A stretch of 64,000 nucleotides of DNA, taken from assembly GCA_030681645.1 (NCBI GenBank), contig JAUXRX010000025.1:62001-126000 (forward strand), written 5' to 3'. Under the pieces are notes generated by a model that saw nothing but the letters and a program-made list of their open reading frames with translations, searched no databases and had not been told where the DNA came from. Source of the DNA: Archangium sp. (GTDB taxonomy: Bacteria; Myxococcota; Myxococcia; Myxococcales; Myxococcaceae). Below, one piece after another: positions 10,140 to 16,704 of this stretch (position 1 is its first letter; every line of letters begins with the position of its first letter). The translations under genes and the position numbers were made by a program.

Positions 10140-10760
10140 TCAGATCTTCTTCCTGGCGTGGAGCTCGAGCTGGAGCGCCACGTCGTCTGCGATCAGATCG
10201 TCCGGCTTGCCGGGGTAGACCACGCCGAACTCCTTGCGGTTGATCGCGAAGTCCGCGTTCACCGTCACCTCGGCGTCGGTCACCGCGATCTTCGCCGGGA
10301 ACGTGAGCGCGCGCGTCACGCCGTGCAGCGTGAGGTTGCCCGTCACCGTGTACGCCTCGCCCGACTTCGCGATCGAAGTCGACACGAAGGTGGCGCGGGG
10401 GAACTCCGCCACCGAGAAGAAGTCGGCGCTCTTGAGGTGCGCCACCAGCTTCTCCGGCGTGGTGGACAGCGAGGTCATGTCGATCTCCGCGCGCACCCGG
10501 CTCTTCGTGGCGTCGGCGCCGACCAGCTCGATGATGCCGCCGAACACGCCGAAGCTGCCCTCGTGCTTGCCCGTCACCTTCTGCCCGACCCAGCTCACCT
10601 TCGAGTCGGCCTGCGTGAACGGGTAGGCCAGCGCCCCCTCGATGGGATCGACGCTGACCCCGGTGATCACCGCGGGCGCGGAGGTGGCCTTCGGAGCAGA
10701 GCTCGCCTTGTCCTTGCAACCAGCCAGAACGACGAGGGTGACGATGAGTGCGATGCGCAT
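10140..10760 (-). CDS. YceI-family lipoprotein, 206 aa
   Basis: YceI proteins are lipocalin-like beta-barrels that bind isoprenoid chains in the periplasm. The signal MRIALIVTLVVLAGC gives Cys15. The domain from about residue 45 shows the family's pattern: SKVSWVGQKVTGKHEGSFGV, RAEIDMTSLSTTPEKLVAHL, then SADFFSVAEFPRATFVSTSI, GNLTLHGVTRALTFPAKI and INRKEFGVVYPG. Length is normal for the family plus a short linker. It lies 8 bp downstream of the carboxypeptidase gene and is probably co-transcribed with it. The start is chosen at the ATG beginning the signal peptide. Confidence 0.93.
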   Translation of the reverse strand: MRIALIVTLVVLAGCKDKASSAPKATSAPAVITGVSVDPIEGALAYPFTQADSKVSWVGQKVTGKHEGSFGVFGGIIELVGADATKSRVRAEIDMTSLSTTPEKLVAHLKSADFFSVAEFPRATFVSTSIAKSGEAYTVTGNLTLHGVTRALTFPAKIAVTDAEVTVNADFAINRKEFGVVYPGKPDDLIADDVALQLELHARKKI

Positions 10761-10768
10761 GGTGCCCC

Positions 10769-12244
10769 TCAGATGCCGTAGAGCGCGCCGTATTTCACCT
10801 TCAAATACGAAACGAAGTCGTCGTCGGTGAGCCCGGCGCCGGTGATGCGGGTGATGAGCGGCTCGGCGTCGCAACGGAAGCCCTCGCGGTGCACCTTCTC
10901 GCGCAGCCAGTTCTTCACCGGCGCCAGCTCGCCTGTCCCGATCGACTCGTCGAGCCCGCGAATGTCGCGGTTCATCGCCTTCCACAGGGACGCCGCGTAG
11001 AGATTTCCCAAGGCGTAGGTGGGGAAGTAGCCGAACTCCCCGTACGCCCAGTGGATGTCCTGGAGCACGCCCTGGTTGATGTTCTTCACCTCGAGCTGCA
11101 GCAGGTCCCGGGTCTTGTCGTTCCACGCGGCCTCGAGATCGGCGGCCTGCAGGTCGCCGCGCATGAGCGCGACCTCGAGCTCGTAGCGCAGCACGATGTG
11201 CAGGTTGTAGGTGACCTCGTCGGCCTCGACGCGCACGAAGCTGCGCTCGACGCGGTTCACCTCGCGCAGGAAGTCGGACAGCGGGACGTCGCCGAGCTGC
11301 GCGCGGAAGGTGTCCTGGTAGCGCGGGTAGAAGTACGACCAGAAGGGCTGGCTGCGCCCCACGATGTTCTCCCACAGCCGCGACTGCGACTCGTGCAGGC
11401 CCATCGACGGCGTCTGCGCCAGGGTGGTGCGATCGTGCTCGGGCGCGAAGCCCTGCTCGTAGAGCCCGTGGCCGCCTTCGTGAATGGTGCTGAACACGCT
11501 CGAGAGCGGCAGGTGCGGAAACACGCGCGTGGTGAGGCGCACGTCGCGCAGGCCCGTGCCGCCGGTGAAGGGGTGGGTGCTGCGATCCTGCCGGCCGGCC
11601 TCGAGGTCGAAGCCCATCGCCTCGAGCAGGTGCATGGTGAAGCCCCACTGCGCCTCGGAATCGAAGGTCTTTCCCTCGAAGATCCGCTTCGGCGGCGGGC
11701 GCGCGTCGATCGCCTGCACGATGGGCACGAGCTTGGTGCGCAGATCGGCCAGCACCGGCGTGAGCCGCTTGACCCGCATGCCCGGCTCGTAGTTCTCGAG
11801 CAGCGCGTCGTAGCGCTCGCCGTCGTGGCCCCAGGCGTCGGCCATCTCGCGGCGCAGCTGCAGCAGCTTCTGCACGTGTGGCTGGAAGGGCTTGAAGGTC
11901 TTCTCTTCACGGGCCTCGCGCCAGGCCGACAGCGCGTGCGACTGGGCCTCGGCGAGCGCCTTCACCAGCGCCGAGGGGATCTTCACCGCCCGCTCCCGCT
12001 CCCGCGCCAGCACGCGCACCATGGCCGTCTCGTCGGGCGTGGCGGGCTTCGCGTCAGCCAGCCACTCACCCAGGCGCGGGTCGACCAGGCGTTCGTGGTG
12101 AAGGGCCTGCATGGTGCCCAGCTGGGCGGCGCGGCCGGCCTCTGCCTTCTTCGGCAGGTAGGTCTCCTGGTCCCAGGTGGCGAGGCCGATCACGCCGGCG
12201 AGGTCGCGGAGTTCCTGCATGCGCGCGAAGAGGTTCTCGTTCAT
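10769..12244 (-). CDS. Carboxypeptidase Taq (M32) family metallopeptidase, 491 aa
   Basis: M32 enzymes are zinc carboxypeptidases that trim C-terminal residues in the cytoplasm. The zinc motif HEGGH (HEXXH) is at His255-Glu256-His259 in TIHEGGHGLYEQGFAPEHD. The family hallmarks HESQSRLWENIVGRSQPFW, HWAYGEFGYFPTYALGN, DESIGTGELAPVKNWL and REKVHREG are present in order. Length is normal (about 500). No signal peptide is seen, fitting a cytoplasmic enzyme. I took ATG at 12244 because it starts the conserved region LFARMQELRDLAGVIGLATW; longer readings run into the divergent gene. Only 27 bp separate it from that gene at 12272. Confidence 0.95.
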   Translation of the reverse strand: MNENLFARMQELRDLAGVIGLATWDQETYLPKKAEAGRAAQLGTMQALHHERLVDPRLGEWLADAKPATPDETAMVRVLARERERAVKIPSALVKALAEAQSHALSAWREAREEKTFKPFQPHVQKLLQLRREMADAWGHDGERYDALLENYEPGMRVKRLTPVLADLRTKLVPIVQAIDARPPPKRIFEGKTFDSEAQWGFTMHLLEAMGFDLEAGRQDRSTHPFTGGTGLRDVRLTTRVFPHLPLSSVFSTIHEGGHGLYEQGFAPEHDRTTLAQTPSMGLHESQSRLWENIVGRSQPFWSYFYPRYQDTFRAQLGDVPLSDFLREVNRVERSFVRVEADEVTYNLHIVLRYELEVALMRGDLQAADLEAAWNDKTRDLLQLEVKNINQGVLQDIHWAYGEFGYFPTYALGNLYAASLWKAMNRDIRGLDESIGTGELAPVKNWLREKVHREGFRCDAEPLITRITGAGLTDDDFVSYLKVKYGALYGI

Positions 12245-12271
12245 GGGCGTGTCTTCTAGTACGGCCCTCGC

Positions 12272-12817
12272 ATGGCGACCCAGGTCCAACTCTTCATGGA
12301 ACGCGAAGACGAGCTCGCGTTCATCCGCTTCCTCGAGCGCAACAACATGGAGGTCTACCCGCGGCGCGTGCCCCCCGACTGGGAGACCTTCAAGGCCACC
12401 GAGGCGAACTTCGACAAGCTGCCCGAAGAAGACGTCTACCTGGTGGCCAGCGACATCGGCCCCGCGCTGGTGGACAAGTTGAAGCGCGGGAAGGACAAGG
12501 GCCAGTGGCGAGTCGACGAGGTCCGCTCGCCGGTCATCTTCTGGGAGCGCTGCAAGAAGAACGAAGAAGGAGAGCTGGTCTCGGGCCAGATCTGGGCCGA
12601 GCTCGAGATCACCCAGCAGACGGGCCGGCGCGATCCCGCCCCTGAGCGCTTCAAGATGCTGTTCGTCGAGCTGGAGAACTGGATCAAGAAGACCTTCCGC
12701 AAGAGCCACCCCAAGGGCTTCTGGGTGGGGCCGAGGACGGCACGCGCCGCGAAGAAGTCAGGCCTCAAGCTGCGCGAGAACAAGTACTGGGGGCGCGAGA
12801 TCATCGCGCATGACTGA
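12272..12817 (+). CDS. Conserved-looking hypothetical protein, 181 aa
   Basis: A soluble, charged protein starting MATQVQLFMEREDELAFIRF, with central strands (VYLVASDIGPALVDKLK, VIFWERCKKNEEGELVSGQI) and a basic C-terminal half (WIKKTFRKSHPKGFWVGPRT). The composition suggests a small alpha/beta protein; the middle reads like a DUF in which a Trp-Glu-Arg motif is flanked by acidic strands. I do not recognise the family. It has no signal peptide or membrane segment. It overlaps the next gene by 8 bp, so the two are probably translated together; a link to that small membrane protein is possible. Confidence 0.75.
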   Translation: MATQVQLFMEREDELAFIRFLERNNMEVYPRRVPPDWETFKATEANFDKLPEEDVYLVASDIGPALVDKLKRGKDKGQWRVDEVRSPVIFWERCKKNEEGELVSGQIWAELEITQQTGRRDPAPERFKMLFVELENWIKKTFRKSHPKGFWVGPRTARAAKKSGLKLRENKYWGREIIAHD

Positions 12818-13133
12818 GCTGAGCAAAGGCCGCATCGCCACTGCCATCGCGCTGGGCGTGCTGCCCCTGGCGTTGTGGACGGTGCTCAACTTCATGCGGC
12901 CCGACCTGATGGCGCCGATGCTCAGTCACGTCTTCGGCTACGTGCTCAGCGGGGTCGAGCTGCTGCTGACTTCGCTGGGCGTGCTCGTCTTCCTCGTCGC
13001 GGGGCTGCAGACGGGCGCAGGCACGCGCATCGGGCTGCAGATCGGGGGCTTCCTGCTCTGCACCCTGCCCGCCCTGTTCCTCGTGCTCTTCGGTCCGATC
13101 GTGTTCGCGTTCATGTACGGCAACGTGTCCTGA
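12810..13133 (+). CDS. Small integral membrane protein, 107 aa
   Basis: Three hydrophobic helices are visible: about 9-27 (IATAIALGVLPLALWTVLN), 40-68 (FGYVLSGVELLLTSLGVLVF) and 76-103 (IGLQIGGFLLCTLPALFLVL). The short loops and absence of charged residues in the helices suggest an inner-membrane protein without an enzymatic domain. The ATG lies inside the end of the upstream gene (8-bp overlap), which argues for co-expression. No family recognised. An inverted repeat follows 6 bp after the stop. Confidence 0.7.
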   Translation: MTELSKGRIATAIALGVLPLALWTVLNFMRPDLMAPMLSHVFGYVLSGVELLLTSLGVLVFLVAGLQTGAGTRIGLQIGGFLLCTLPALFLVLFGPIVFAFMYGNVS

Positions 13134-13138
13134 CGCTC

Positions 13139-13167
13139 CCCATCGATAACGCGGCGGAATCGATGGG
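13139..13167. terminator. Inverted repeat downstream of the small membrane protein gene
   Basis: CCCATCGAT (13139-13147) is perfectly repeated in inverse as ATCGATGGG (13159-13167) around an 11-nt loop. It lies 6 bp after a stop codon and 53 bp before the next start. No T-tract follows, so it may be a factor-dependent terminator, an mRNA end-protecting hairpin or an operator of the next gene. Confidence 0.5.
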
Positions 13168-13219
13168 CTGACCGCAACTCGGGAACGGCGCGAAGGCCTC
13201 CGGGGTTAGTCTGGTCATC

Positions 13220-14122
13220 ATGTCCTGGCTCGACACCCTGGAAGACATCCGCAAGAAGGACTTCACCAAGGCCCCGATGGCGAAGCGCGACGAGGCCGCG
13301 CGCGACGTGGTGAACATGGCCAGCTACGCCTGCGCGGTGGTGGCGGTCTCACCCATTCCGTTCTCCGACGCGGTGCTGATGCTGCCGGTGCAGTCGGCGA
13401 TGGTGGTGACGGTGGGCCACGTCTACGGCCGCAAGGTGACCGAGGCCGACGCGAAGAGCCTGATCGTCGAGCTCGCCGCGACCGCGGGCCTGGGCATGCT
13501 GGCGCGCCAGGGGATCAAGGCGATCCTCCCCGTGTTCGGCGCGCTGCTCACCGTGCCCGCCGCGTTCGCGATGAACTGGGGCATCGGCCGGGTGGCCATG
13601 GAGTACTTCAGAAACCCCGGCATGCCGATGGACCAGCTGCGCAAGGTCTACGAGGCCGCGAAGGACGAAGGCTCCGCCATGTTCAGCAGGGAGCGCTTCG
13701 ACATGTTCCGCAAGTCGACCGCCGCACCGAAGGAAGAGCCCGAGGACGACGCGCCGAAGAAGAAGAAGACCGCCGCGAAGAAGAAGGCGGCCAAGACCGC
13801 GGTGGAGAAGGTGATCGAGGGCGAGTTCACGAAGAAGCTCGGCAAGCACAAGGACGTGCGCGACGCGTTCGACGGCGTCATTCACCTCGACATCACCGGG
13901 CCCGGCGGCGGCAAGTGGACCGCCGATCTCAGCAAGTCCTCCGAGTGGATCAGCAAGGGCCACGCGGGCAAGCCGAAGCTCACCATCCGCGCCGGCGCGA
14001 AGGACTTCATCGCCCTGGTGAAGGGCGAGAAGAACGCGCAGATGGCGGTGATGGCGGGAGATCTCTCGCTCGAGCCGATGGACCTCGACATGGCCATGAA
14101 GCTGGGCCCGTTGTTCAGCTGA
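13220..14122 (+). CDS. DUF697-like membrane domain fused to SCP2 sterol-binding-like domain, 300 aa
   Basis: Residues about 25-150 resemble the DUF697 type of membrane-associated helices (YACAVVAVSPIPFSDAVLML, VGHVYGRKVTEADAKSLIVE, then AILPVFGALLTVPAAFAMNW). A Lys/Ala-rich linker follows (DAPKKKKTAAKKKAAK, about 175-192). From about 205 to the end an SCP2-like domain is seen: GVIHLDITGPGGGKWTADLS, PKLTIRAGAKDFIALVKGEK, GDLSLEPMDLDMAMKLGPLF, including the typical strand pattern and terminal helix. SCP2 domains bind sterols or other lipids. The combination suggests a membrane-tethered lipid-handling protein, which is inference. A TAGTCT hexamer ends 7 nt before the ATG, without a clear -35 or Shine-Dalgarno. 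Confidence 0.8.
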   Translation: MSWLDTLEDIRKKDFTKAPMAKRDEAARDVVNMASYACAVVAVSPIPFSDAVLMLPVQSAMVVTVGHVYGRKVTEADAKSLIVELAATAGLGMLARQGIKAILPVFGALLTVPAAFAMNWGIGRVAMEYFRNPGMPMDQLRKVYEAAKDEGSAMFSRERFDMFRKSTAAPKEEPEDDAPKKKKTAAKKKAAKTAVEKVIEGEFTKKLGKHKDVRDAFDGVIHLDITGPGGGKWTADLSKSSEWISKGHAGKPKLTIRAGAKDFIALVKGEKNAQMAVMAGDLSLEPMDLDMAMKLGPLFS

Positions 14123-14129
14123 GGTCCCG

Positions 14130-14164
14130 TTGCCGGCTTCCGAGCCGGGGCCTATGCTTCACAT
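14130..14164 (+). promoter_or_regulatory. vapBC promoter with operator in the spacer; leaderless geometry
   Basis: A -35 TTGCCG (14130-14135), a 17-bp spacer and a -10 TATGCT (14153-14158) end 6 nt before the vapB ATG (14165), so transcription should start at or next to the start codon. The spacer contains a perfect inverted repeat, CCGGCT (14133-14138) and AGCCGG (14143-14148), that overlaps the -35: the expected place for autorepression by a VapBC complex. Confidence 0.65.
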
Positions 14165-14419
14165 ATGCCAGTCGCTTCACGCCCCCCGCGCAGAGCCCGC
14201 CTCTTTCGAAACGGGGCCAATCAGGCCGTGCGCATTCCGCGAGAGCTCGAACTTCCCGGCGAAGAGGTCTTCATTCGCGCTGAGAAGGGCACCCTGATCC
14301 TCGAGCCGGTGTCGCCTGGTCGCGGCCTGCTGCGACTGCTGGCGAAGTGGAAGCCCATCGACGACGCCTTCCCTGACGTCGACGAGGGCGTCGGTCGCGA
14401 CGACGAGATCGAGCTGTGA
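14165..14419 (+). CDS. vapB: Type II antitoxin, VapB (AbrB/SpoVT-type), 84 aa
   Basis: VapB proteins bind and inhibit a VapC ribonuclease and repress their own operon. Residues 12-60 form the swapped-hairpin DNA-binding domain: ARLFRNGANQAVRIPRELEL, then GEEVFIRAEKGTLILEPV. The C-terminal tail (LLAKWKPIDDAFPDVDEGVG) is the acidic, toxin-wrapping part. The start ATG lies 6 nt from the -10. The stop codon overlaps the GTG of vapC (GTGA), so the pair is translationally coupled. Size and arrangement are typical for VapB of the AbrB class. Confidence 0.93.
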   Translation: MPVASRPPRRARLFRNGANQAVRIPRELELPGEEVFIRAEKGTLILEPVSPGRGLLRLLAKWKPIDDAFPDVDEGVGRDDEIEL

Positions 14420-14820
14420 AGCGGTTCTCGCTCGACACCAACATCGTGGCCGACCTGGTCCGGAACCCCGCGGGGGTGGTCGCGCAGCGCATCGCCGAGG
14501 TCGGTGAGGCCAGGGTTGCGGTCAGCATCATCGTCGCGTGTGAGCTTCGTTTCGGCGCGGCGAAGAGCGGCTCCCCGAGGCTGGCGAAACGCGTGGAAGA
14601 GATCCTCGCTGCGGTTGAGACCCTTCCCCTCGCGCCGCCCGCTGACGTGGTCTACGCCGCCGCGCGGCGCGCACTCGAGGCAAAGGGAACACCGATTGGC
14701 CCCAATGACCTGCTCATCGCCTCGCAGGCCAGGGCGCTCGGCATGACGGTGGTCACCGACAACCTGAGCGAGTTTCGGCGGGTGCCGGGGCTCGACGTCG
14801 TCAACTGGCTGCGCGAATAG
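14416..14820 (+). CDS. vapC: Type II toxin, VapC PIN-domain ribonuclease, 134 aa
   Basis: VapC toxins cut specific RNAs, often initiator tRNA or 23S rRNA. The four acidic PIN residues are all visible: Asp7 (FSLDTNIVADL), Glu43 (IVACELRFGA), Asp98 (GPNDLLIA) and Asp115 (VVTDNLSEF), so the enzyme should be active and bind Mg or Mn. The start is GTG at 14416, overlapping the vapB stop codon. The C-terminal sequence (FRRVPGLDVVNWL) is the usual ending of the family. No frameshift or truncation is seen. Confidence 0.95.
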   Translation: MKRFSLDTNIVADLVRNPAGVVAQRIAEVGEARVAVSIIVACELRFGAAKSGSPRLAKRVEEILAAVETLPLAPPADVVYAAARRALEAKGTPIGPNDLLIASQARALGMTVVTDNLSEFRRVPGLDVVNWLRE

Positions 14821-14827
14821 CGCGAAC

Positions 14828-15322
14828 TCAGCGCTGGCTGATCTCGATGCCGTCGTTGGGCAGCCCGGTCCAGGTGAGCGCGGGCACGAGGCCGAGCCAG
14901 GGGTCGGTCGCGGGTGTGAGGAAGAGTCGCGCGTAGACCTCGCGGTTGAAGTCCTTCATCGCGACGTCCGGGTTCTCGCTGAGCCAGCGGTGAATCACCG
15001 CGTGGAGCGCGTACTCGTTGCGCGCCGTGTCCATCGCGATGCTCTGCTCGAGCCGGTCGATCAGCTGCGTCGCCAGCGCGGGGCTGAGCTTCGGCGCATG
15101 GGAGGAGGTCACGTCGACCGGGTTCTTCGAGAGCACCAGCGCGCGGCTGGACGCGTCGAGCTTCGCCCCGAGCACCGAGCCGGGTGCACTGGCACCACCG
15201 GAAGCGCGCGCAGAGGGGCCAGCCCGGACACGCCGCAGTCGAGGACCCAGAATCAGCACGCCCCGCCCGGGCTGCCCTTCGCGAAGTCCGCCGCCGATAC
15301 GCGCAACTATGAGTTTCCTCAT
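14828..15322 (-). CDS. Hypothetical protein with uncertain 5' end
   Basis: The C-terminal 110 residues look like real protein: LDASSRALVLSKNPVDVTSS, LSPALATQLIDRLEQSIAMD, TARNEYALHAVIHRWLSENP, and a tail ending LPNDGIEISQR. The first 55 residues are Gly/Arg-rich and unconvincing. The ATG at 15322 (MRKLIVARIGGG) lies inside a long hairpin at 15297-15335; a TTG at 15343 and in-frame GTGs further in are alternatives. I recognise no family. The gene begins 32 bp after the RIO-type kinase stop and might be read through from that operon, or it may be the remains of a larger gene. Confidence 0.5.
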   Translation of the reverse strand: MRKLIVARIGGGLREGQPGRGVLILGPRLRRVRAGPSARASGGASAPGSVLGAKLDASSRALVLSKNPVDVTSSHAPKLSPALATQLIDRLEQSIAMDTARNEYALHAVIHRWLSENPDVAMKDFNREVYARLFLTPATDPWLGLVPALTWTGLPNDGIEISQR

Positions 15323-15335
15323 AGTTGCGTGTATT
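15297..15335 (-). promoter_or_regulatory. Long stable hairpin with GAAA tetraloop after the RIO-type kinase gene
   Basis: Arms CGCAACTATGAG (15302-15313) and CTCATAGTTGCG (15318-15329) are perfect inverted repeats around a 4-nt loop. After one wobble position the pairing resumes with ATAC (15297-15300) and GTAT (15331-15334). In minus-strand RNA the loop is GAAA, a GNRA tetraloop, and the stem contains 16 base pairs with one A-C mismatch. It begins 20 nt after the kinase stop and covers the possible ATG at 15322. No U-tract follows. Confidence 0.75.
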
Positions 15336-15354
15336 CCCGGCAACCAGGTCGCGG

Positions 15355-16692
15355 TCAGAAGCGGCGCGGCGGACGACGCCGGGCGCCACCACTCTTCCGC
15401 GGTTCTCCACCAGCGCCCGCGTCGCTCCGCGCGGGAGCGGGGCCCCTGAAGACGATCTCTGGGCCGCGGCGCTGATTCGGCTGCCCCTGCGGCCGCCCTC
15501 CCTGGGGTCGCTGGCCTGGCTGTCCCTGCAGTCGATCTCCGCGCGCTGGTTGCTGGCCGGCCTGTCCTGGTGGCCGATCTCCGCGCGCTGGTTGCTGGCC
15601 CGGCTGTCCCTGCGGGCGCTGCTGGTTCGGCTGCTGCGGTCGGCCGCCCTGCTGGTTCGGCTGCCCCGGACTCTGCGCCCGGCCGCCCTGCTGGTTCGGC
15701 TGACCTGCATGCGGCGACCGCCCACCCTGCTGCTGGTTCGGGTGCTGCTGCCGCTCGCCCTGCTGTTGGCCCGGCTGGCCGGGGTGCGGCCGGCCAGCCT
15801 GCTGCTGTTGACCGGGACCCCGCTGCGGCCCCTGGCCACGCTGCTGTTGAGCAGGACCCTGCTGGCCCGGCCCGCGCTGCTGCCCGGGACCCTGCCCCTG
15901 CCGCGGAGGCCCACCGCGCCCACCGCCGTGGTGCGGCCGCGCCTGCTGCTGAAACACCCGCCCGCTCGGCACGAAGCCCGCCGACAGATCGCGCCGCACG
16001 TACTCGCGCCAGATCTCGTCAGCGTCGCTCTCGTGCTTCGAGACCGCCGGATCGAGACCCGAGAAGAAGCGGATCATGTTGCCGAGGTCGCGCCGGAAAT
16101 ACTTCTCGGACTGCGAGTTCTTCGCCGCCGTCACCACCTGCGGGAAGTCGATGATCACCGGCCCGTTCGCCCCCAGCAGGATGTTGAACTCCGACAGGTC
16201 GCCGTGAATGAGGTCCTGCGCGAGGATCTTGATGATCTCCTGGCGCAGCAGCAGGTACATCGGCAGCGCCTGCTCGCGGGTGAGGTGCGCCTCGACGAGC
16301 CGCGGCGCCACGCGCCCCTCGGCGTCACCGATCACCTCCATCAGCAGCACGCCGTCGTAGAACAGCACCGGCTTCGGCACGCGCACGCCCGCCGCGTGGA
16401 GCGTGAACATCACGTCGGCCTCGGCCGACTTCCACGCCTCTTCCGCCGCCGCCTTGCCGAACTTCGAGCCCTTGTCCATGGCCCTCTGGGTGCGCGAGTT
16501 GCGCACGACCCGACCCTCTTTGTACCCCGCGTCATTCTTGAAGCTGCGGAACTCGCGCGCCTTGTAGATCTTCGCGGCGACCGGTTCACCCTTGTGACTG
16601 ACGAGCCACACTTCCGCTTCTTTTCCCGTCTTCAACTGATTGAAGACCTCGTCGATGACGCCTTCCTCGATGAGTTGCTGCAGTCGATCCAT
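15355..16692 (-). CDS. RIO-type (RIO1-like) serine protein kinase with long Gln/Gly/Pro/Arg-rich tail, 445 aa
   Basis: RIO kinases are atypical kinases or ATPases linked to ribosome maturation. Residues 1-245 form the kinase: TGKEAEVWLVSHKGEPVAAK with ATP-binding Lys41, catalytic loop HGDLSEFNILL (Asp165, Asn170) and metal-binding IIDFPQ (Asp182). From about 247 the protein becomes a tail of some 200 residues made of Gln, Gly, Pro and Arg, with repeats such as GQPNQQGGR and PGQQPARGDR, ending in a basic GGARRRPPRRF. Bacterial RIO proteins usually lack such a tail. Only 12 bp separate it from RF3, which supports a translation-related operon. Start: ATG at 16692. Confidence 0.9.
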   Translation of the reverse strand: MDRLQQLIEEGVIDEVFNQLKTGKEAEVWLVSHKGEPVAAKIYKAREFRSFKNDAGYKEGRVVRNSRTQRAMDKGSKFGKAAAEEAWKSAEADVMFTLHAAGVRVPKPVLFYDGVLLMEVIGDAEGRVAPRLVEAHLTREQALPMYLLLRQEIIKILAQDLIHGDLSEFNILLGANGPVIIDFPQVVTAAKNSQSEKYFRRDLGNMIRFFSGLDPAVSKHESDADEIWREYVRRDLSAGFVPSGRVFQQQARPHHGGGRGGPPRQGQGPGQQRGPGQQGPAQQQRGQGPQRGPGQQQQAGRPHPGQPGQQQGERQQHPNQQQGGRSPHAGQPNQQGGRAQSPGQPNQQGGRPQQPNQQRPQGQPGQQPARGDRPPGQAGQQPARGDRLQGQPGQRPQGGRPQGQPNQRRGPEIVFRGPAPARSDAGAGGEPRKSGGARRRPPRRF

Positions 16693-16704
16693 TACTCCCT
16701 CACG

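Noticed and set aside
15480..15950. Dense short repeats resembling a CRISPR or minisatellite array
   Set aside because: They are codon-level repeats (Gln, Gly, Pro, Arg) of the RIO-type kinase tail in an intact reading frame; there are no regular spacers.
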